Source: Gonocerus acuteangulatus
Lineage: Eukaryota > Arthropoda > Insecta > Hemiptera > Coreidae
Assembly: GCA_946811695.1 (NCBI GenBank)
Contig: OX328130.1
Span: 77,438,081-77,502,080, forward strand
Length of the DNA stretch: 64,000 bases
Direction: 5' to 3'
Each line of letters starts with the position of its first letter. Position 1 is the stretch's first letter. Shown piece after piece: positions 10,052 through 20,650 of the stretch. A model generated the notes under the pieces. It was not told the DNA's origin. It saw only the letters and a list, made by a program, of their open reading frames with translations, and did no database searches. A program made the translations under genes and the position numbers.

Positions 10052-12045
10052 AAATATATATATCTACTTATAAAAGAAATTGTTTTGTTTTTGTCTTCTA
10101 TTCCCCATGAATAATACAGGAAAACACTAAGTGCTCTCTTTGACAGGAGAAAAGGCTAAATAAGGCACACGTGAGACGAAAATTATGTTCCTCGTTCCAA
10201 CAGTACATTTATTCGTTGGAATAATGCAACAAGCTTCTTTCGAAGAATCAGTTCATCGAGCACGAAAAATAAATTATTTTAAAATGGTATTATCCAAAGG
10301 ACGGAAACAACCACACGTGAGCGAATTTTCTTAATAAATTAATACCTAACTAATATAAACAACAATTTTATTGTCTTTTTTAATGTATTGATAAAAAACC
10401 TAATCAGCCGGTAACAATTTAATGTATATGATAAATATAAAAACATAAAAATTATTGAAACAACTCACAAATGCATGTGTTATCACACAATAAATTGACA
10501 AAAATAAGAAATATAGATGTAGCAGAAGTATATTTAATTGAAATATCTGTTTTTTAATTTACTAAACTAAACTTTTGGTGCTAATGACCTAGGTAGTAGA
10601 AGCACCTTAATAATAATAAAAAAAAACTAAACTAAACTAAATGTATTCTTCTGCTACAGGCTATCAAAATAAATAAATGCATACTCCATAAAATGGATTA
10701 TTTAATTTTGTTTATATCAACACTATTGTGGGCATGACTGCAAGTATTTGTTTAAATCTTGCATAATCAGATCTCATGAACTTTCGTTATATTCTAATTT
10801 TTTTTATGTTCCACAAAATATTTTGACTCATAAAAAAAAAAAAAAAAAAAAAAATGTTTTACATGAGTATACTCTCTCATTATGCCATCCATTTTAATTT
10901 TACACAAATTTTTCTAAAACACGAACATTTAAATATTTCAATCATATTTGTCTTGAAAAGTTTTCTGCAAGATCTTTACTTCTTCATTGCTTATTGCTTC
11001 AATTATACTGGCATCCATATTTGAGAAAAATAACCAAAGTTGGAGAGTTTTATCTGGAATAAAAGAAGTATATGTAAAATCAATTAACCTTAGATAGAAA
11101 ATATATTAAAAATGAATTCATTATATCCCAGAAAAGCACCTGAATGCTTTCTATCTCAAAATTAATGGAATAACATTATATTTTTTAAGTATGTGTGTAT
11201 AACTATAGTAATGATTTTGGGAAATTAATGTTTTATATTGATACTTAAGCTGTGATAACTTGTAAATGGAAAACAAATCAATTTTACAGGATACGGGTTA
11301 TCACATGAAACTCCTGGAGTTGCTAGATGTCTCAGCCTAGAAAGCCAATTTAATATAATCGTTTTTCTTAATGAAAATTGTAGTTGGCAGTCAAAAAATT
11401 AAAAAATGAGTAGAATGTCATACTAATATTATTGTTAGTCCCTGAAATGGAATGTATTTGTCATACCATGTGTTGGAGACCATCATCACTTGCTTTAACA
11501 CTTTCAGGACCGAACAAAATTTTCATCAAGGCCCAAATCTTCCTTTTGTATAGTTATTTTGCCAAACATATATATAAAAAATATGTGTAGAAACGTTTTA
11601 GTGGGTTAATTACAATATAGCTAAGTGTCTAATACGCCACGACAGCAGGCCATACCAGACCCACAAATCTAACCGGGAATAAAGCAATCAGGTCCCAAAT
11701 GTAATACGAAGGGTATAAAACAAGGCTCGGAGCAGCGGTGATAGAATGAAAACCAAACTATCTGCTGAAGCACATACCACAACGCTGGGCCCCAGAAAAA
11801 ATCTCTCGGACGCATATGCCACGAACATGTTAATTTGCGTATTCTGGGCAAGGATTTTCAAATCAAGGAGATGTTACCGCAAATCAAGGAGATGTTAGTC
11901 TGCAGTTCTCCGAGCAATGCCAGGAATGAAAGTATCTAACACACGGTATGGCAGTCCTATATTTCCTGGCAGATTCAACACTTTAGATTATGAAATGTAT
12001 TTAGTTAAATACCTGTTAGGCCCAAGAAGGAAATAGTCATGTAAA
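10052..12045 (-). other. 3' region of grnd: untranslated region or flank, AT-rich
   Basis: This lies downstream of the grnd stop codon. No coding frame is evident. A decayed SINE tail (GGTGCTAATGACCTAGGTAGTAGAAGCACC with an A-rich end) is at about 10574-10640. The words AATCAAGGAGATGTTA are duplicated in tandem at about 11852-11895. I could not place a convincing poly(A) signal: candidate AATAAA-like hexamers on the minus strand occur only below about 10370. Confidence 0.45.
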
Positions 12046-12252
12046 TCAGAAGTTAGTCTCTCCTCTGTTCTCAGCTAGGACGGGGCTAGGAGTCATCCCT
12101 GGATTATCATAAGCATACTCAAGAGTTGCGTCTTCGCTCGGATGCCTAGTAGAGATGGGTGTCGTTGTCGTTGCTACACTCGGCACTCCAGTCGTTGGCA
12201 AGTCGACTCTTAGCTTATTACCCCCACAGTCTTTATTGTTATTTACAATCTC
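12046..12252 (-). CDS. grnd: grindelwald-like TNF receptor, exon 5 (cytoplasmic tail, stop)
   Basis: This last coding exon has 68 codons plus TGA at 12046-12048. The acceptor is CTGTTTTAG before 12252, entered in phase 0 from exon 4. It starts EIVNNNKDCGGNKLRVDLP, has a Thr-rich linker, then DATLEYAYDNPGMTPSPVLAENR and a short end ...ETNF. The YAYDNPxMTPSP block is what I recall as the most conserved cytoplasmic motif of insect grindelwald proteins. It lies in the intracellular part that couples the receptor to JNK signalling in Drosophila. No disruption is seen. Confidence 0.8.
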   Translation of the reverse strand, partial: EIVNNNKDCGGNKLRVDLPTTGVPSVATTTTPISTRHPSEDATLEYAYDNPGMTPSPVLAENRGETNF

Positions 12253-12817
12253 CTAAAACAGAAAATATGAAATGTGATAAAATTATATGGATGATTTTAA
12301 AATGAAATATTGAGATTAAGAATAAAAAAAAGGACAGAAGTTAATTTATTTAACTGAAATGTGTGCCACTGCACTGGCTTATAATATAATGGGCTCACAA
12401 TAATCAAAATATATAAATCCAACTATTTTCAGGACAAACCTACGTCCTGAACATGTAACTCACAATCAAACATATACTAACAGACTATCATTTAAGACAG
12501 GACCTTGATGCCCTCATTGACTTTACAGAATTTATTCGAATTGTCATCCTCCACATTGTCACAATATTCAAACTTTTAAAAATCATAAACATTGTTGGTT
12601 AAGAGTTTTAAATCTCATAGTTAAGCCTATACACTCTTCAAAGAAAGGTAATGGATTAAACCAGTTTTACATCGTGTCTATTGAAAAGTACCAAACAAAA
12701 ATGCAATTCGTCTATCATGCGGTGCATAAAAATAATAAATCATAATGATTATTCAGCTCAAACAGTGGCTTTAATAACCTATCATAATTTTAATGAAGAA
12801 ATATGAGTAATTCTTAC

Positions 12818-12987
12818 TGAAACTGAAGGTATTTTCTTTCCGATGATCTCCTTCTCCCTAGATCCTTCTCTTCGATGTCTTCGATATTTGAGCCACGCAA
12901 AGCCTAGTCCTGCTAACATTGCTACTCCTACAAGCAGGCTGAGGGTCAACGAGAATGCAACCATCGTTCTCAGACCTTCTATAGTAT
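12818..12987 (-). CDS. grnd: grindelwald-like TNF receptor, exon 4 (membrane helix)
   Basis: 170 bp; acceptor TTGTTTCAG before 12987, donor TTTCA|GTAAGA after 12818; phase 1 in, phase 0 out. It encodes DTIEGLRTMVAF and then a hydrophobic helix of about 23 residues (FSLTLSLLVGVAMLAG, LGFAWL). A strongly basic stop-transfer segment follows (KYRRHRREGSREKE) and then IIGKKIPSVS. This is the single-pass type I membrane anchor joining the cysteine-rich ectodomain (exons 2-3) to the cytoplasmic tail (exon 5). Confidence 0.82.
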
Positions 12988-13599
12988 CTGAAACAATTTT
13001 ATTGATCAGGAAAAATTCTAATAATCTGTTTTTTATTTCTGTTTTTAATATGTTGTCGTCTAAAAATTAGTCTATGTTACTATTTTTTTCATGAGGTGCA
13101 ACCTCATGCTACGGTTGCAACCTTAGTGACTCTTACAATTTCCACTTATATTCTACTTTATGCCTTTAACAAAAAAAAACAATTTATGTTTGAGTTTTCT
13201 ATAAGTATGTTTCATATTAAAAAAATATAATATTCAAGCCTGTGATTTGAACTGAGTTATTTTGGTATATTATTCGGGTGTCTTTACCCAAAATGTAAAG
13301 AAAAATTTGACTGTTGAAAAGTAGCAATAACAAGTCTCGAATCCCAGCTTCCCAAGAAATTTCTTCTAAAATATAGGATTTAAAATTAAATTGAATGTTG
13401 ATATATTTGATCGTGTATATATGGATTCAATAAAATTTAGATATTCTCATTAAAATAAAATATATACACAGATATGTAAAAGGTTTTGATTGAATATAAG
13501 AATGATAGTGACTTTTCTCTTTAGATCCAGAACATGATCCTAATCGTTAACATATACATTTCTTCCAATAGTGTTAGTACACTAGGTATTAAGAATAAT

Positions 13600-13800
13600 A
13601 ATTCAAAATGTGGCGGCAAGCTGTGAAATTCTTGCGGGATCTGATTACCTTCAGAGAAACAACAATGTTGCCAAGATATACCATCAAGCAATAGCAGAAA
13701 GGTTTGGCATCATGGAAAGAACGGTACCATATTATCGCTACGTCCCACAAAGACTTCTAGAAAACGATAGAATTAAAATCTACTGGAATGATGATGGTTA
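13600..13800 (+). pseudogene. Non-LTR retrotransposon C-terminal relic in grnd intron 3
   Basis: Plus-strand translation gives AASCEILAGSDYLQRNNN, VAKIYHQAIAERFGIME and PYYRYVPQRLLENDRIKIYW, then a stop. The order 'LAG..YL.RHNNVAKI.HQ.la...' and 'PYY.Y.P..vLEN...klYWd' is familiar from LINE polyproteins whose C-terminus is a restriction-like endonuclease. It is opposite in strand to grnd, inside its third intron, and lacks both the reverse transcriptase and the rest of the nuclease. Relic. Confidence 0.6.
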
Positions 13801-13939
13801 ATTTTTGTTTTAGAAATCTATTGATTTTACACAGCTGGTTGACGCTATACGTAGTAGCCACCTCATTATGGACGAGTCTATTGCATGAGAAGGTTTGCCT
13901 TAATAAAATTAGGCTGTATTTTTTAGTTTAGTGAGTTTT

Positions 13940-14285
13940 TTAGCTCCTGAAGAAGCACCTAAGGTGTGAAACATGTAGAGCAAATACAAAAAAAAACTGA
14001 ATTGACTGTTAATTCTCTTTTGTTGACCTTCCGCGTGAATAATATTGGATAAAAAAGGATTGGGTCACTGTAAAATATAGACAATCCTACGCACTCCTCA
14101 ATAATCCTTCATTTTGCTTCACATGTTTCTCGTCCTCTTGAGGTATCTTCAGGGGCACTTAAAATAATAAATTACAGCCTCAACCTCAACTAGTTCTCTA
14201 AGGCTGAGAATATAATTCCTTATTCTAAGGCTACTGAAGAGTCATCTTAGTGACGTGGAACATATTGAGCAAAATAAAGCATTTT
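13940..14285. repeat. Three degenerate hairpin repeats
   Basis: Three related segments: CTCCTGAAGAAGCACCTAAGG then TGTGAAACATGTAGAGCAAA (13946-13983, plus); its inverted relative ending GAAACATGTGAAGC (14118-14158, minus); and CTACTGAAGAG then GACGTGGAACATATTGAGCAAA (14220-14275, plus). They resemble the hammerhead-like hairpins elsewhere in the window in layout (CTGAAGA, stem, GAAAC), but their cores are too diverged to call ribozymes. Confidence 0.4.
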
Positions 14286-14429
14286 TGAACAATAGTATGT
14301 AGTAAATGAGTTTAGGCATTTTACCTAAATAGTGATAAATACCGACAGCATCTTATAATATGACAATATTCTAGTAACAATATTCTATATAATACTATTG
14401 TAAAAATGTAATTATTGAGCAAATATTAC

Positions 14430-14513
14430 CAATCATTTCTCCTCTGAGTTCCTTCTGCATTTGCTTTGACTCGACGTAGGTAACATAGTGCTTCACTTTG
14501 TCGTGGATGTAAT
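14430..14513 (-). CDS. grnd: grindelwald-like TNF receptor, exon 3 (juxtamembrane)
   Basis: 84 bp; acceptor TCCATTTCAG before 14513, donor ATTG|GTAATA after 14430; phase 1 on both sides. It encodes DYIHDKVKHYVTYVESKQMQ then KELRGEMI. The junction with exon 2 reads HCQDYIHD, the same order (final cysteine, Gln-Asp-Tyr, Ile/Leu-His-Asp) that I recall from other insect grindelwald proteins. The segment is charged and probably helical, and links the ectodomain to the membrane helix. It is too short and uncharged for ordinary gene finding. Confidence 0.8.
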
Positions 14514-14622
14514 CTGAAATGGAGAGATTCTATGTAAAGTTTATATATTATTACAAGTAAACAAATATAGTTTGAATTTATAGAAATTAAGTAATTATAA
14601 ATAAGGACTTCATTGCATTTGC

Positions 14623-14624
<2 letters not shown>

Positions 14625-14700
<76 letters not shown>
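14625..14700. repeat. (TA)n(TG)n microsatellite in grnd intron 2
   Basis: About 30 TA units run directly into TGTGTGTGTG. It lies in the 424-bp intron between exons 2 and 3. Confidence 0.95.
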
Positions 14701-14701
<1 letters not shown>

Positions 14702-14937
14702 TTGAAATTATGTAAACATGAGGAGGTAAATGTAAACATTTAGACAAAACTTGAGGAAATCTGGAGATCTACCTCCATCTTCATCTGTCTATTTTCTTTT
14801 GCATGATTTTCTTTTCTCAAACATGATTGCACAAAAATATGCATCACAATTCCAGTCACCACGGAGAATGTGCAATTCTATTTCTTCAGAAACACTCACA
14901 CAAATAGTTTGAATATAGATATTGTAAGTGCACTCAC

Positions 14938-15146
14938 CTTGGCAGTGCTTCTCGCAGAGCTGAGGATCGAAGTTATGTCCCTGACCATTGACTTGTGGAG
15001 TGCATGTAGTGTTGCAAGGATGGCAAGAGTTGTCGGTGCAATATTGGTATTGCTCGCAAGCAGTCTCTCCACACAGCTTTAGCAGCACCAGGCCATCAGG
15101 CATCGCCTGGATTGCACTGCCAAGCAGCAAGCACCACCAAATCCAC
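14938..15146 (-). CDS. grnd: grindelwald-like TNF receptor, exon 2 (signal core, Cys-rich ectodomain)
   Basis: 209 bp; acceptor GATGTTTCAG before 15146, donor CCAAG|GTGAGT after 14938. The frame enters with one base completing a split codon and leaves in phase 1. It encodes WIWWCLLLGSAIQA (hydrophobic signal core), MPDGLVLLKL, then an ectodomain with eight cysteines: CGETAC..YQYCTDNSCHPCNTTC ... HNFDPQLCEKHCQ. The first Met of the exon (AMPDG) lies after the hydrophobic core, so the start codon must be in an upstream exon. The fold class is the small TNF-receptor-like cysteine-rich domain of Grindelwald, receptor of the TNF Eiger in Drosophila. The eight cysteines imply four disulfides. Family call confident, ligand inferred. 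Confidence 0.82.
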
Positions 15147-15292
15147 CTGAAACATCAGTACACTTTTATAGGGTTGATGGAAAATGTGAGAATTCATCAT
15201 ACCTGATAATTGTTTTTGTTTTTTTTTTTTTTTTTTTTTTTATTGACAAGAGAAAATTGGCATAAGTTAATCTTCTCTATTTTAACACACAT

Positions 15293-15386
15293 GGGCATAT
15301 TTAGAAAATAATTTCGGAGGGGGCTGGGAAAATTTCGGGGGGGGGGGGCTGCTGCCCCCTCAGCCCCCCCTTATATACGCCCATGT
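15293..15386 (+). mobile_element. MITE M1, internally deleted short copy
   Basis: Only the two ends remain: GGGCATATTTAGAAAATAATTTC at the left, and a G11 tract with CTGCTGCCCCCTCAGCCCCCC and TTATATACGCCCATG at the right. The whole interior of the longer copies is missing, which shows that the ends define the element. Confidence 0.65.
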
Positions 15387-15440
15387 TAACACATTCTATT
15401 AGCTATTGAGGAGCTTTCTGTGCAAGTTTGTGTTTTAGCT

Positions 15441-15735
15441 ACAAGCTGTTACCCGGCGTGCTATGCAACACCTAAGTTCTGCATCTATAAAATCATAAAT
15501 AAATTAGAAACCAAATAATTAATATTAAAATCTAATAAAGCAAATCTGTAACTATTTGGTTTCATTGTTTCGAACTCGTGATCTCCGAACCGTGTTTCAT
15601 AGACGATTTTAACCTAGCCTATGACTCTTCCCGTGTAAAGACCTACCAGTGTGCCACGTTTGGTCAAAATCGGTCAAACGTTGTGGATTTGTATAAGGAA
15701 CAAACAGACAGACACGTGATTTTTATATATATAGA
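15441..15735 (-). mobile_element. Helitron-like element, single terminal unit
   Basis: On the minus strand it starts TCTATATATATAAAAATCAC, continues GTCTGTCTGTTTGT, ACCGATTTTGACC, and a block with GATCACGAGTTCGAAACAATG. It ends GTTGCATAGCACGCCGGG, TAACAGCTTGTA. A 5' TC, a 3' end with a GC-rich motif followed by CT(A)G-like bases, and no terminal inverted repeats fit non-autonomous Helitrons. The copy at 28029-29180 shares both ends. Confidence 0.5.
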
Positions 15736-15937
15736 TTGAAGTTGAACTAAGGGTTTATTAATCCCTGATGTCGTCCTCGTGCCCCCATATTATTATTTGA
15801 GTCGTTCTATGGGCGGCAAGCGGTCCACACATGCAGAAATTGAGGGCTCCTGAGGAGGTGTCTTGGAGGTCATGACACATGTAGGGCAGTTATAGAATAA
15901 AGTGGTACCAAAGAGAAAAATAAGTACTATTAGGCTA

Positions 15938-15940
15938 AAG

Positions 15941-16017
<77 letters not shown>
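15938..16017. repeat. (CA)n(TA)n microsatellite
   Basis: A run of about 15 CA units is followed by about 24 TA units. Short reading frames across it are repeat by-products. Confidence 0.95.
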
Positions 16018-16020
<3 letters not shown>

Positions 16021-16054
16021 GAAATAACTTATTTTTATGACACTTTTTGAGCGA

Positions 16055-16120
16055 TGAAATCATAATTTCGGGCGGGGGGGGGGGCTGCATCCTCCTCAGC
16101 GCCCTATATACACCCATGTC
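16055..16120. mobile_element. MITE M1, right-end fragment
   Basis: Contains ATAATTTCGGGC, a G11 tract, CTGCATCC and CCTATATACACCCATG, matching the right end of M1. The left part is missing. Confidence 0.5.
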
Positions 16121-16385
16121 CTCTATTACTCCTGGAAACAACTTCGATAGAAGTCAGCCCTCCCAATATAAACTGGACCTCTACTCTTTTTTTTATTTTA
16201 TACACCGAAATTATATTGTAATAAAAGACAATGGAGGACTGTACAATATGTTTACAATGAATTGTCACGCTGACGTGACTTCTCGCGATTCGTCACGCTT
16301 TGCGGCCTTGAAAGTTTCGGCTGCAATTCTTACGGACATTTAGCACGAATTACTATAGTTAGCTTCGGTTCAGCCATACTTATAG

Positions 16386-17285
16386 ACTGTACAGATAGAA
16401 GGAAAAGTTCAATTCCGCATGCGCAAATTTTTGAGGGAAATATTCCCGAAGGTTCGACCATTTGCAAACTCCCATTTCAAGGAACAACACCACACGTGAA
16501 ACACTATAAAAACTGATTATGTCTCGTTTAAGACTTGTAAAGGCTTTGAGAGGTCAGAAAAAGGAAATAGAGTCTAATATTTATCAATACTTAGCCAAAG
16601 CCAAGACTAAAAGCGTTTTAAACATTGAGTTAGAAGGGAGGGGAGGGAGTCTAAACGATAAAAGTTGAAGCCTAAAATCGGCCATGCCAGTGTGACAAAA
16701 AGCGCGCGAAAAGGTGAATTTTTGAATATTATTGTAAACAAACAATGAAATTAAACGAATTTATGTGTCGTATTCGTATAAATTGACATTTATATATATG
16801 TATAAATATAAATCAATAAGAATATGCGATATATATTCGTTCAAATTCATTGTTTGTTTACGATCATATTCAGATTCAAATTTTCGCGCGTCACTACTGG
16901 TACTTTTGTCACACTGGCATGGCCGATTTCAGACCTACACTTTTTTAGCATTGGAAGATAGATAACACTCCCACCACTATCTACTAACTCAATGGTTTTA
17001 AACCTCCTAGAGATAAGGTTATAACAGAGAGAATTTTTACCGCCAATTTCTTGCACAGTGAATATAGGCCACGCCCTTTTCCCTCTAACTAAACCATCTA
17101 TTTGAACAGGCTATAGTTTAAATTGTTTTTAGCCTTATCTTTAGCTAAGTATTGATAAATATTAAACACTATCTTTCTTGCCTGACATCTCAAAGCCTTC
17201 CCTTGTCCTAAACGACACATAATCAGTTTTTATTGAGTTTAAAGTTGCTTGTTCTTCATCGTAATGGAAATGCAAATGGCGAATT
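16386..17285. mobile_element. Foldback element P1 with a nested MITE
   Basis: The outer parts share arms with the copy at 35108-35693: AGTTCAATTCCGCATGCGC, TGATTATGTCTCGTTTAAG, AAAGGCTTTGAGAGGTCAG and TATCAATACTTAGCCAAAG on one side. The inverted relatives lie at 17125-17275 (TTTAGCTAAGTATTGATAAA, CTCAAAGCCTTCCC, CGACACATAATCAG). The MITE at 16674-16932 is nested between the arms. No coding sequence. Confidence 0.65.
16674..16932. mobile_element. TIR MITE nested in P1
   Basis: Inverted termini: AATCGGCCATGCCAGTGTG, ACAAAAAGCGCGCGAAAA at the left and TTTTCGCGCG ... CTTTTGTCACACTGGCATGG, CCGATT at the right. A second inner inverted pair (GTAAACAAACAATGAA / CATTGTTTGTTTAC) lies around a TA-rich centre. 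About 259 bp. Confidence 0.75.
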
Positions 17286-17490
17286 TAATATCAGAAATAA
17301 ATATCTTGGCTATTAGCTGTATTGTCGACACTTCTATACCATCAGATGTAAACACTGATTATTTGCTAGTACATGACAGGAGTAGTATGTGTGTAAACGG
17401 GCCGTACAATTAAACCTTCAAGAGAATATCTATCCAACACCTGAGATATCGCTTTAGTTTCAACGATATCAGTGCTGATATTAAGTTAGA

Positions 17491-17530
<40 letters not shown>

Positions 17531-17710
17531 TATGTTCAATTGTAAAAGTTCGTGAATTATTTACATGTAATTTAATAAACAAAGGAAAACAAAAATCTGG
17601 CTAGACTATGTTGTTCTAAATTTGACTAACTTTCATTTAAAAAAAAAAAAATACCAACCAAGGTGAGGAATAACCCCCCAAAGCTCCAAAAATTACTTTT
17701 ATTTTAACAT

Positions 17711-17753
17711 CACAACGTTTCGGACTATTCGTCCATCTTCAGGAGATCTAAAA
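17711..17753 (-). ncRNA. Hammerhead-like motif H4 (variant core)
   Basis: On the minus strand: GATCTCCTGAAGATGGACGAA, loop, GTCCGAAACGTTGTG. Stem GGAC/GTCC is perfect. The core reads CTGAAGA and GAAACGTT, like the motifs at 9482 and 9925. Confidence 0.35.
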
Positions 17754-17760
17754 TAGCATA

Positions 17761-19191
17761 TTAACCCCTGGTTACTAACCTCGGGTCAAATTGACGATTG
17801 ATAGGCTTCAGTAAAGTCTATATATTATATTTATATGATAAATTTGATTATCCTAAGACTTTGTAATGTGTTTTTTATTGTATTCATATAATTATTCCTT
17901 ATTTTAGCACTTTCCTCCGAAGGAAAGTAGCTATTGAGGTTGGACTCATGACGGAATTTTTGAAAAATTTCTTCAAATCTTTATCGATCCTACCTAGTAG
18001 ACACCGAAAATGACCCCCGTTAAAATTTATATATATCTATATATATATATATATGCATATATATATATATATATGTGTCTGTTAACACGATAGCGGCCAG
18101 AGTTTTTGTTTTTTCGTCACGAAACTTGGTATATAGCATTCAATTAGCAAACGATTGAACGAGTTCGTTAACCACCAAAGTTGGTCCACCGGAAGGGGGG
18201 GTTTACCCCGAACCCAAAACACTAATTTGACTATGTCAGCCGTAATATTTGTTATATTTCAACGACACTTGGTATTCGTAGTGGTAATATAGAGAGAAAA
18301 GTGAGATATAAAAATGAACTAAATCGGTTCATTAGAAGGGGGAGTTTAATCCGGACCCACAATACCAATTCGCCACTACCAGCCGTGATTTTTGGTATAT
18401 TTCGATGAAACTCGGTATTCGTAGTGGTAATCCACAGGTAAATAACTGTTGTAAAAATAAACTAAATCGGTTCATTAGGAGGGGGGGTTTACTCCGGACC
18501 CACAATACCAATTCGCCACTACCAGCCGTGATTTTTGGTATATTTCGACGAAACTCGGTATTCGTAGTGGTAATCTACAGGTAAATATGTGTTGTAAAAA
18601 TAAACTAAATCGGTTCATTAGAAGGGGGGGTTTACTCTTGACCCAAATTCTTAATATACTCATACCGGTCGTAATTTCTGCTGTATTGTAACGAAACGCG
18701 GTATACGTCGTGGGTAACTCATGAGAAAGAAGTGTTGTAAAAATGAGCTGAATCGGTCAATCGGAAAGCGGGGGTTTAATTTGTAATATATTTCAATAGA
18801 AAAGCCCGTCAGACGTAGGTTCACAAAGCCGCCGCAAGGAGCGCTAGAGTGACTGTATCCTGTTCCTGCGTTAGATCAAAATACGATAATATGAGGTTTT
18901 TTGTATTTATTACGTAGTGTAATAGGTACCATGTGTAAACATAACTCTGGAAGCAAATTATTAATTGATCAGTTACTCATTACAAATTTAAAAGAGAACT
19001 ATTCATGTTTTTATTTTATTTATGTAGGATATTTTAAGCAAATTGTTCTGGAAAGCAATCTACACTACCCAAATTCTGAGGAAAGTGCTTAGTTATGCAG
19101 CTCCTGCGTGACGGACTTTTTTTAGTTACGGGTCAATATGACCCGAGGTTAGTGTGAGTGGTATAAAGTAAGGTTAGTAACTAAGGGTTAA
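17761..19191. mobile_element. piggyBac-like non-autonomous element with TTAA ends
   Basis: The left end TTAACCCCTGGTTACTAACC (17761) mirrors the right end GGTTAGTAACTAAGGGTTAA (19172-19191). Inner CCTCGGGTCA / TGACCCGAGG pairs add to this. TTAA targets with CCC-starting inverted ends are diagnostic of piggyBac-type transposition. Most of the interior is a nested R1 copy. Own sequence: about 17765-17903 and 19118-19187. No transposase. Confidence 0.75.
17904..19117 (+). mobile_element. Repeat R1, copy A, nested in the piggyBac-like element
   Basis: A dispersed 1.1-1.2-kb repeat running from AGCACTTTCCTCCGAAGG to GAGGAAAGTGCTTAGTTATG, CAGCTCCTGCGTGACGGAC; the AGCACTTTCCTC ends are inverted. 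Inside is a TA microsatellite, CACGATAGCGGCCAGAG, and about four imperfect subrepeats of about 125 bp (AAATCGGTTCATTAGAAGGG, GGGTTTACTCCGGACCC). A GC-richer block and a 63-codon open frame (18901-19092) also present in the other two copies follow. Full copies also lie at 55540-56784 (minus) and 58122-59209 (plus). Class unknown. Confidence 0.75.
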
Positions 19192-19453
19192 TTACTTAAT
19201 ACTGCAGAAAACACGCTTTATAATTACCATTAACCAAGATATTACATCATCTTCAATCAATTACTAAATTTTATTTCCTTAATTTTAAACTCACCATGTC
19301 CTGCCAATAATTAAAGTTACATTTAAAACGTCATAAAATCAATAAAAATTCAAATTACACATCAAGACAAATTAAAAACATTAATTATCTCACAGCCATA
19401 TTAGAAGACCTTATCAACATACTTAGGCTTATTATAAAAAATGCATTGAAATC

Positions 19454-20650
19454 GGTTAAGATTGGCTGGGAGGGTTGTAGAACTGGCAACGATAAGCCCC
19501 TCTACGCTTTCCCCAAATCGGGTTCAATTGGCTGGGAGGGTTGTAGAACTGGCAACGTTAAGCCCCTCTACGCTTTCCCCAAATCGGTTTCAATTGGCTG
19601 GGAGGGTTGTAGAACTGGCAACGATAAGCCCCTCTACGCTTTCCCCAAATCGGGTTCAATTGGCTGGGAGGGTTGTAGAACTGGCAACGTTAAGCCCCTC
19701 TACGCTTTCCCCAAATCGGTTTCAATTGGCTGGGAGGGTTGTAGAACTGGCAACGATAAGCCCCTCTACGCTTTCCCCAAATCGGTTTCAATTGGCTGGG
19801 AGGGTTGTAGAACTGGCAACGTTAAGCCCCTCTACGCTTTCCCCAAATCGGTTTCAATTGGCTGGGAGGGTTGTAGAACTGGCAACGATAAGCCCCTCTA
19901 CGCTTTCCCCAAATCGGTTTCAATTGGCTGGGAGGGTTGTAGAACTGGCAACTTTAAGCCCCTCTACGCTTTCCCCAAATCGGTTTCAATTGGCTGGGAG
20001 GGTTGTAGACCTGGCAACTTTAAGCCCCTCTACGCTTTCCCCAAATCGGTTTCAATTGGCTGGGAGGGTTGTAGACCTGGCAACGATAAGCCCCTCTACA
20101 CTTTCACCAAATCGGTTTCAATGGGCTGGGAGGGTTGTAGACCTGGCAACTTTAAGCCCCTCTACGCTTTCCCCAAATCGGTTTCAATTGGCTGGGAGGG
20201 TTGCAGACCTGGCAACGTTAAGCCCCTGTACGCTTTCCCCAAATCGGTTTCAATTGGCTGGGAGGGTTGCAGACCTGGCAACGTTAAGCCCCTGTACGCT
20301 TTCCCCAAATCGGTTTCAATTGGCTGGGAGGGTTGTCAAACTGGCAACGATAAGCCCCTCTACGCTTTCCCCAAATCGGTTTCAATTGGCTGGGAGGGTT
20401 GTCAAACTGGCAACGATAAGCCCCTATACGCTTTCCCCAAATCGGTTTCAATTGGCTGGGAGGGTTGCAGACCTGGCAACGATAAGCCCCTCTACGCTTT
20501 CCTCAAATCGGTTTCAATTGGCTGGGAGGGTTGTAGAACTGGCAACTTTAAGCCCCTCTACGCTTTCCCCAAATCGGTTTCAATTGGCTGGGAGGGTTGC
20601 AGACCTGGCAACTTTAAGCCCCTCTACGCTTTCCCCAAATGGCAAGTTAT
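19454..20650. repeat. 66-bp tandem array, 18 units
   Basis: The unit begins TTGGCTGGGAGGGTTGTAGA, continues CTGGCAACGATAAGCCCCTC and ends TACGCTTTCCCCAAATCGG. Eighteen near-identical units recur at exact 66-bp spacing (19464, 19530...). The first seven alternate GATAAG and GTTAAG, a 132-bp higher-order period that breaks down later. Because 66 is a multiple of 3, two frames stay open for about 400 codons; this is not evidence of a protein. The flank GCATTGAAATCGGTTAAGATT before the array recurs at 21681 and in reverse at about 55070, so the array grew inside a dispersed repeat. Confidence 0.95.

Noticed and set aside
12843..13070. Plus-strand frames opposite grnd exons 2 and 4
   Set aside because: Antisense shadows of the exons; the splice signals and protein motifs are on the minus strand.
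19454..20650. CRISPR-like arrays (here and at 32884, 36917, 50548, 57330)
   Set aside because: Units repeat head to tail with no unique spacers, and the genome is eukaryotic.
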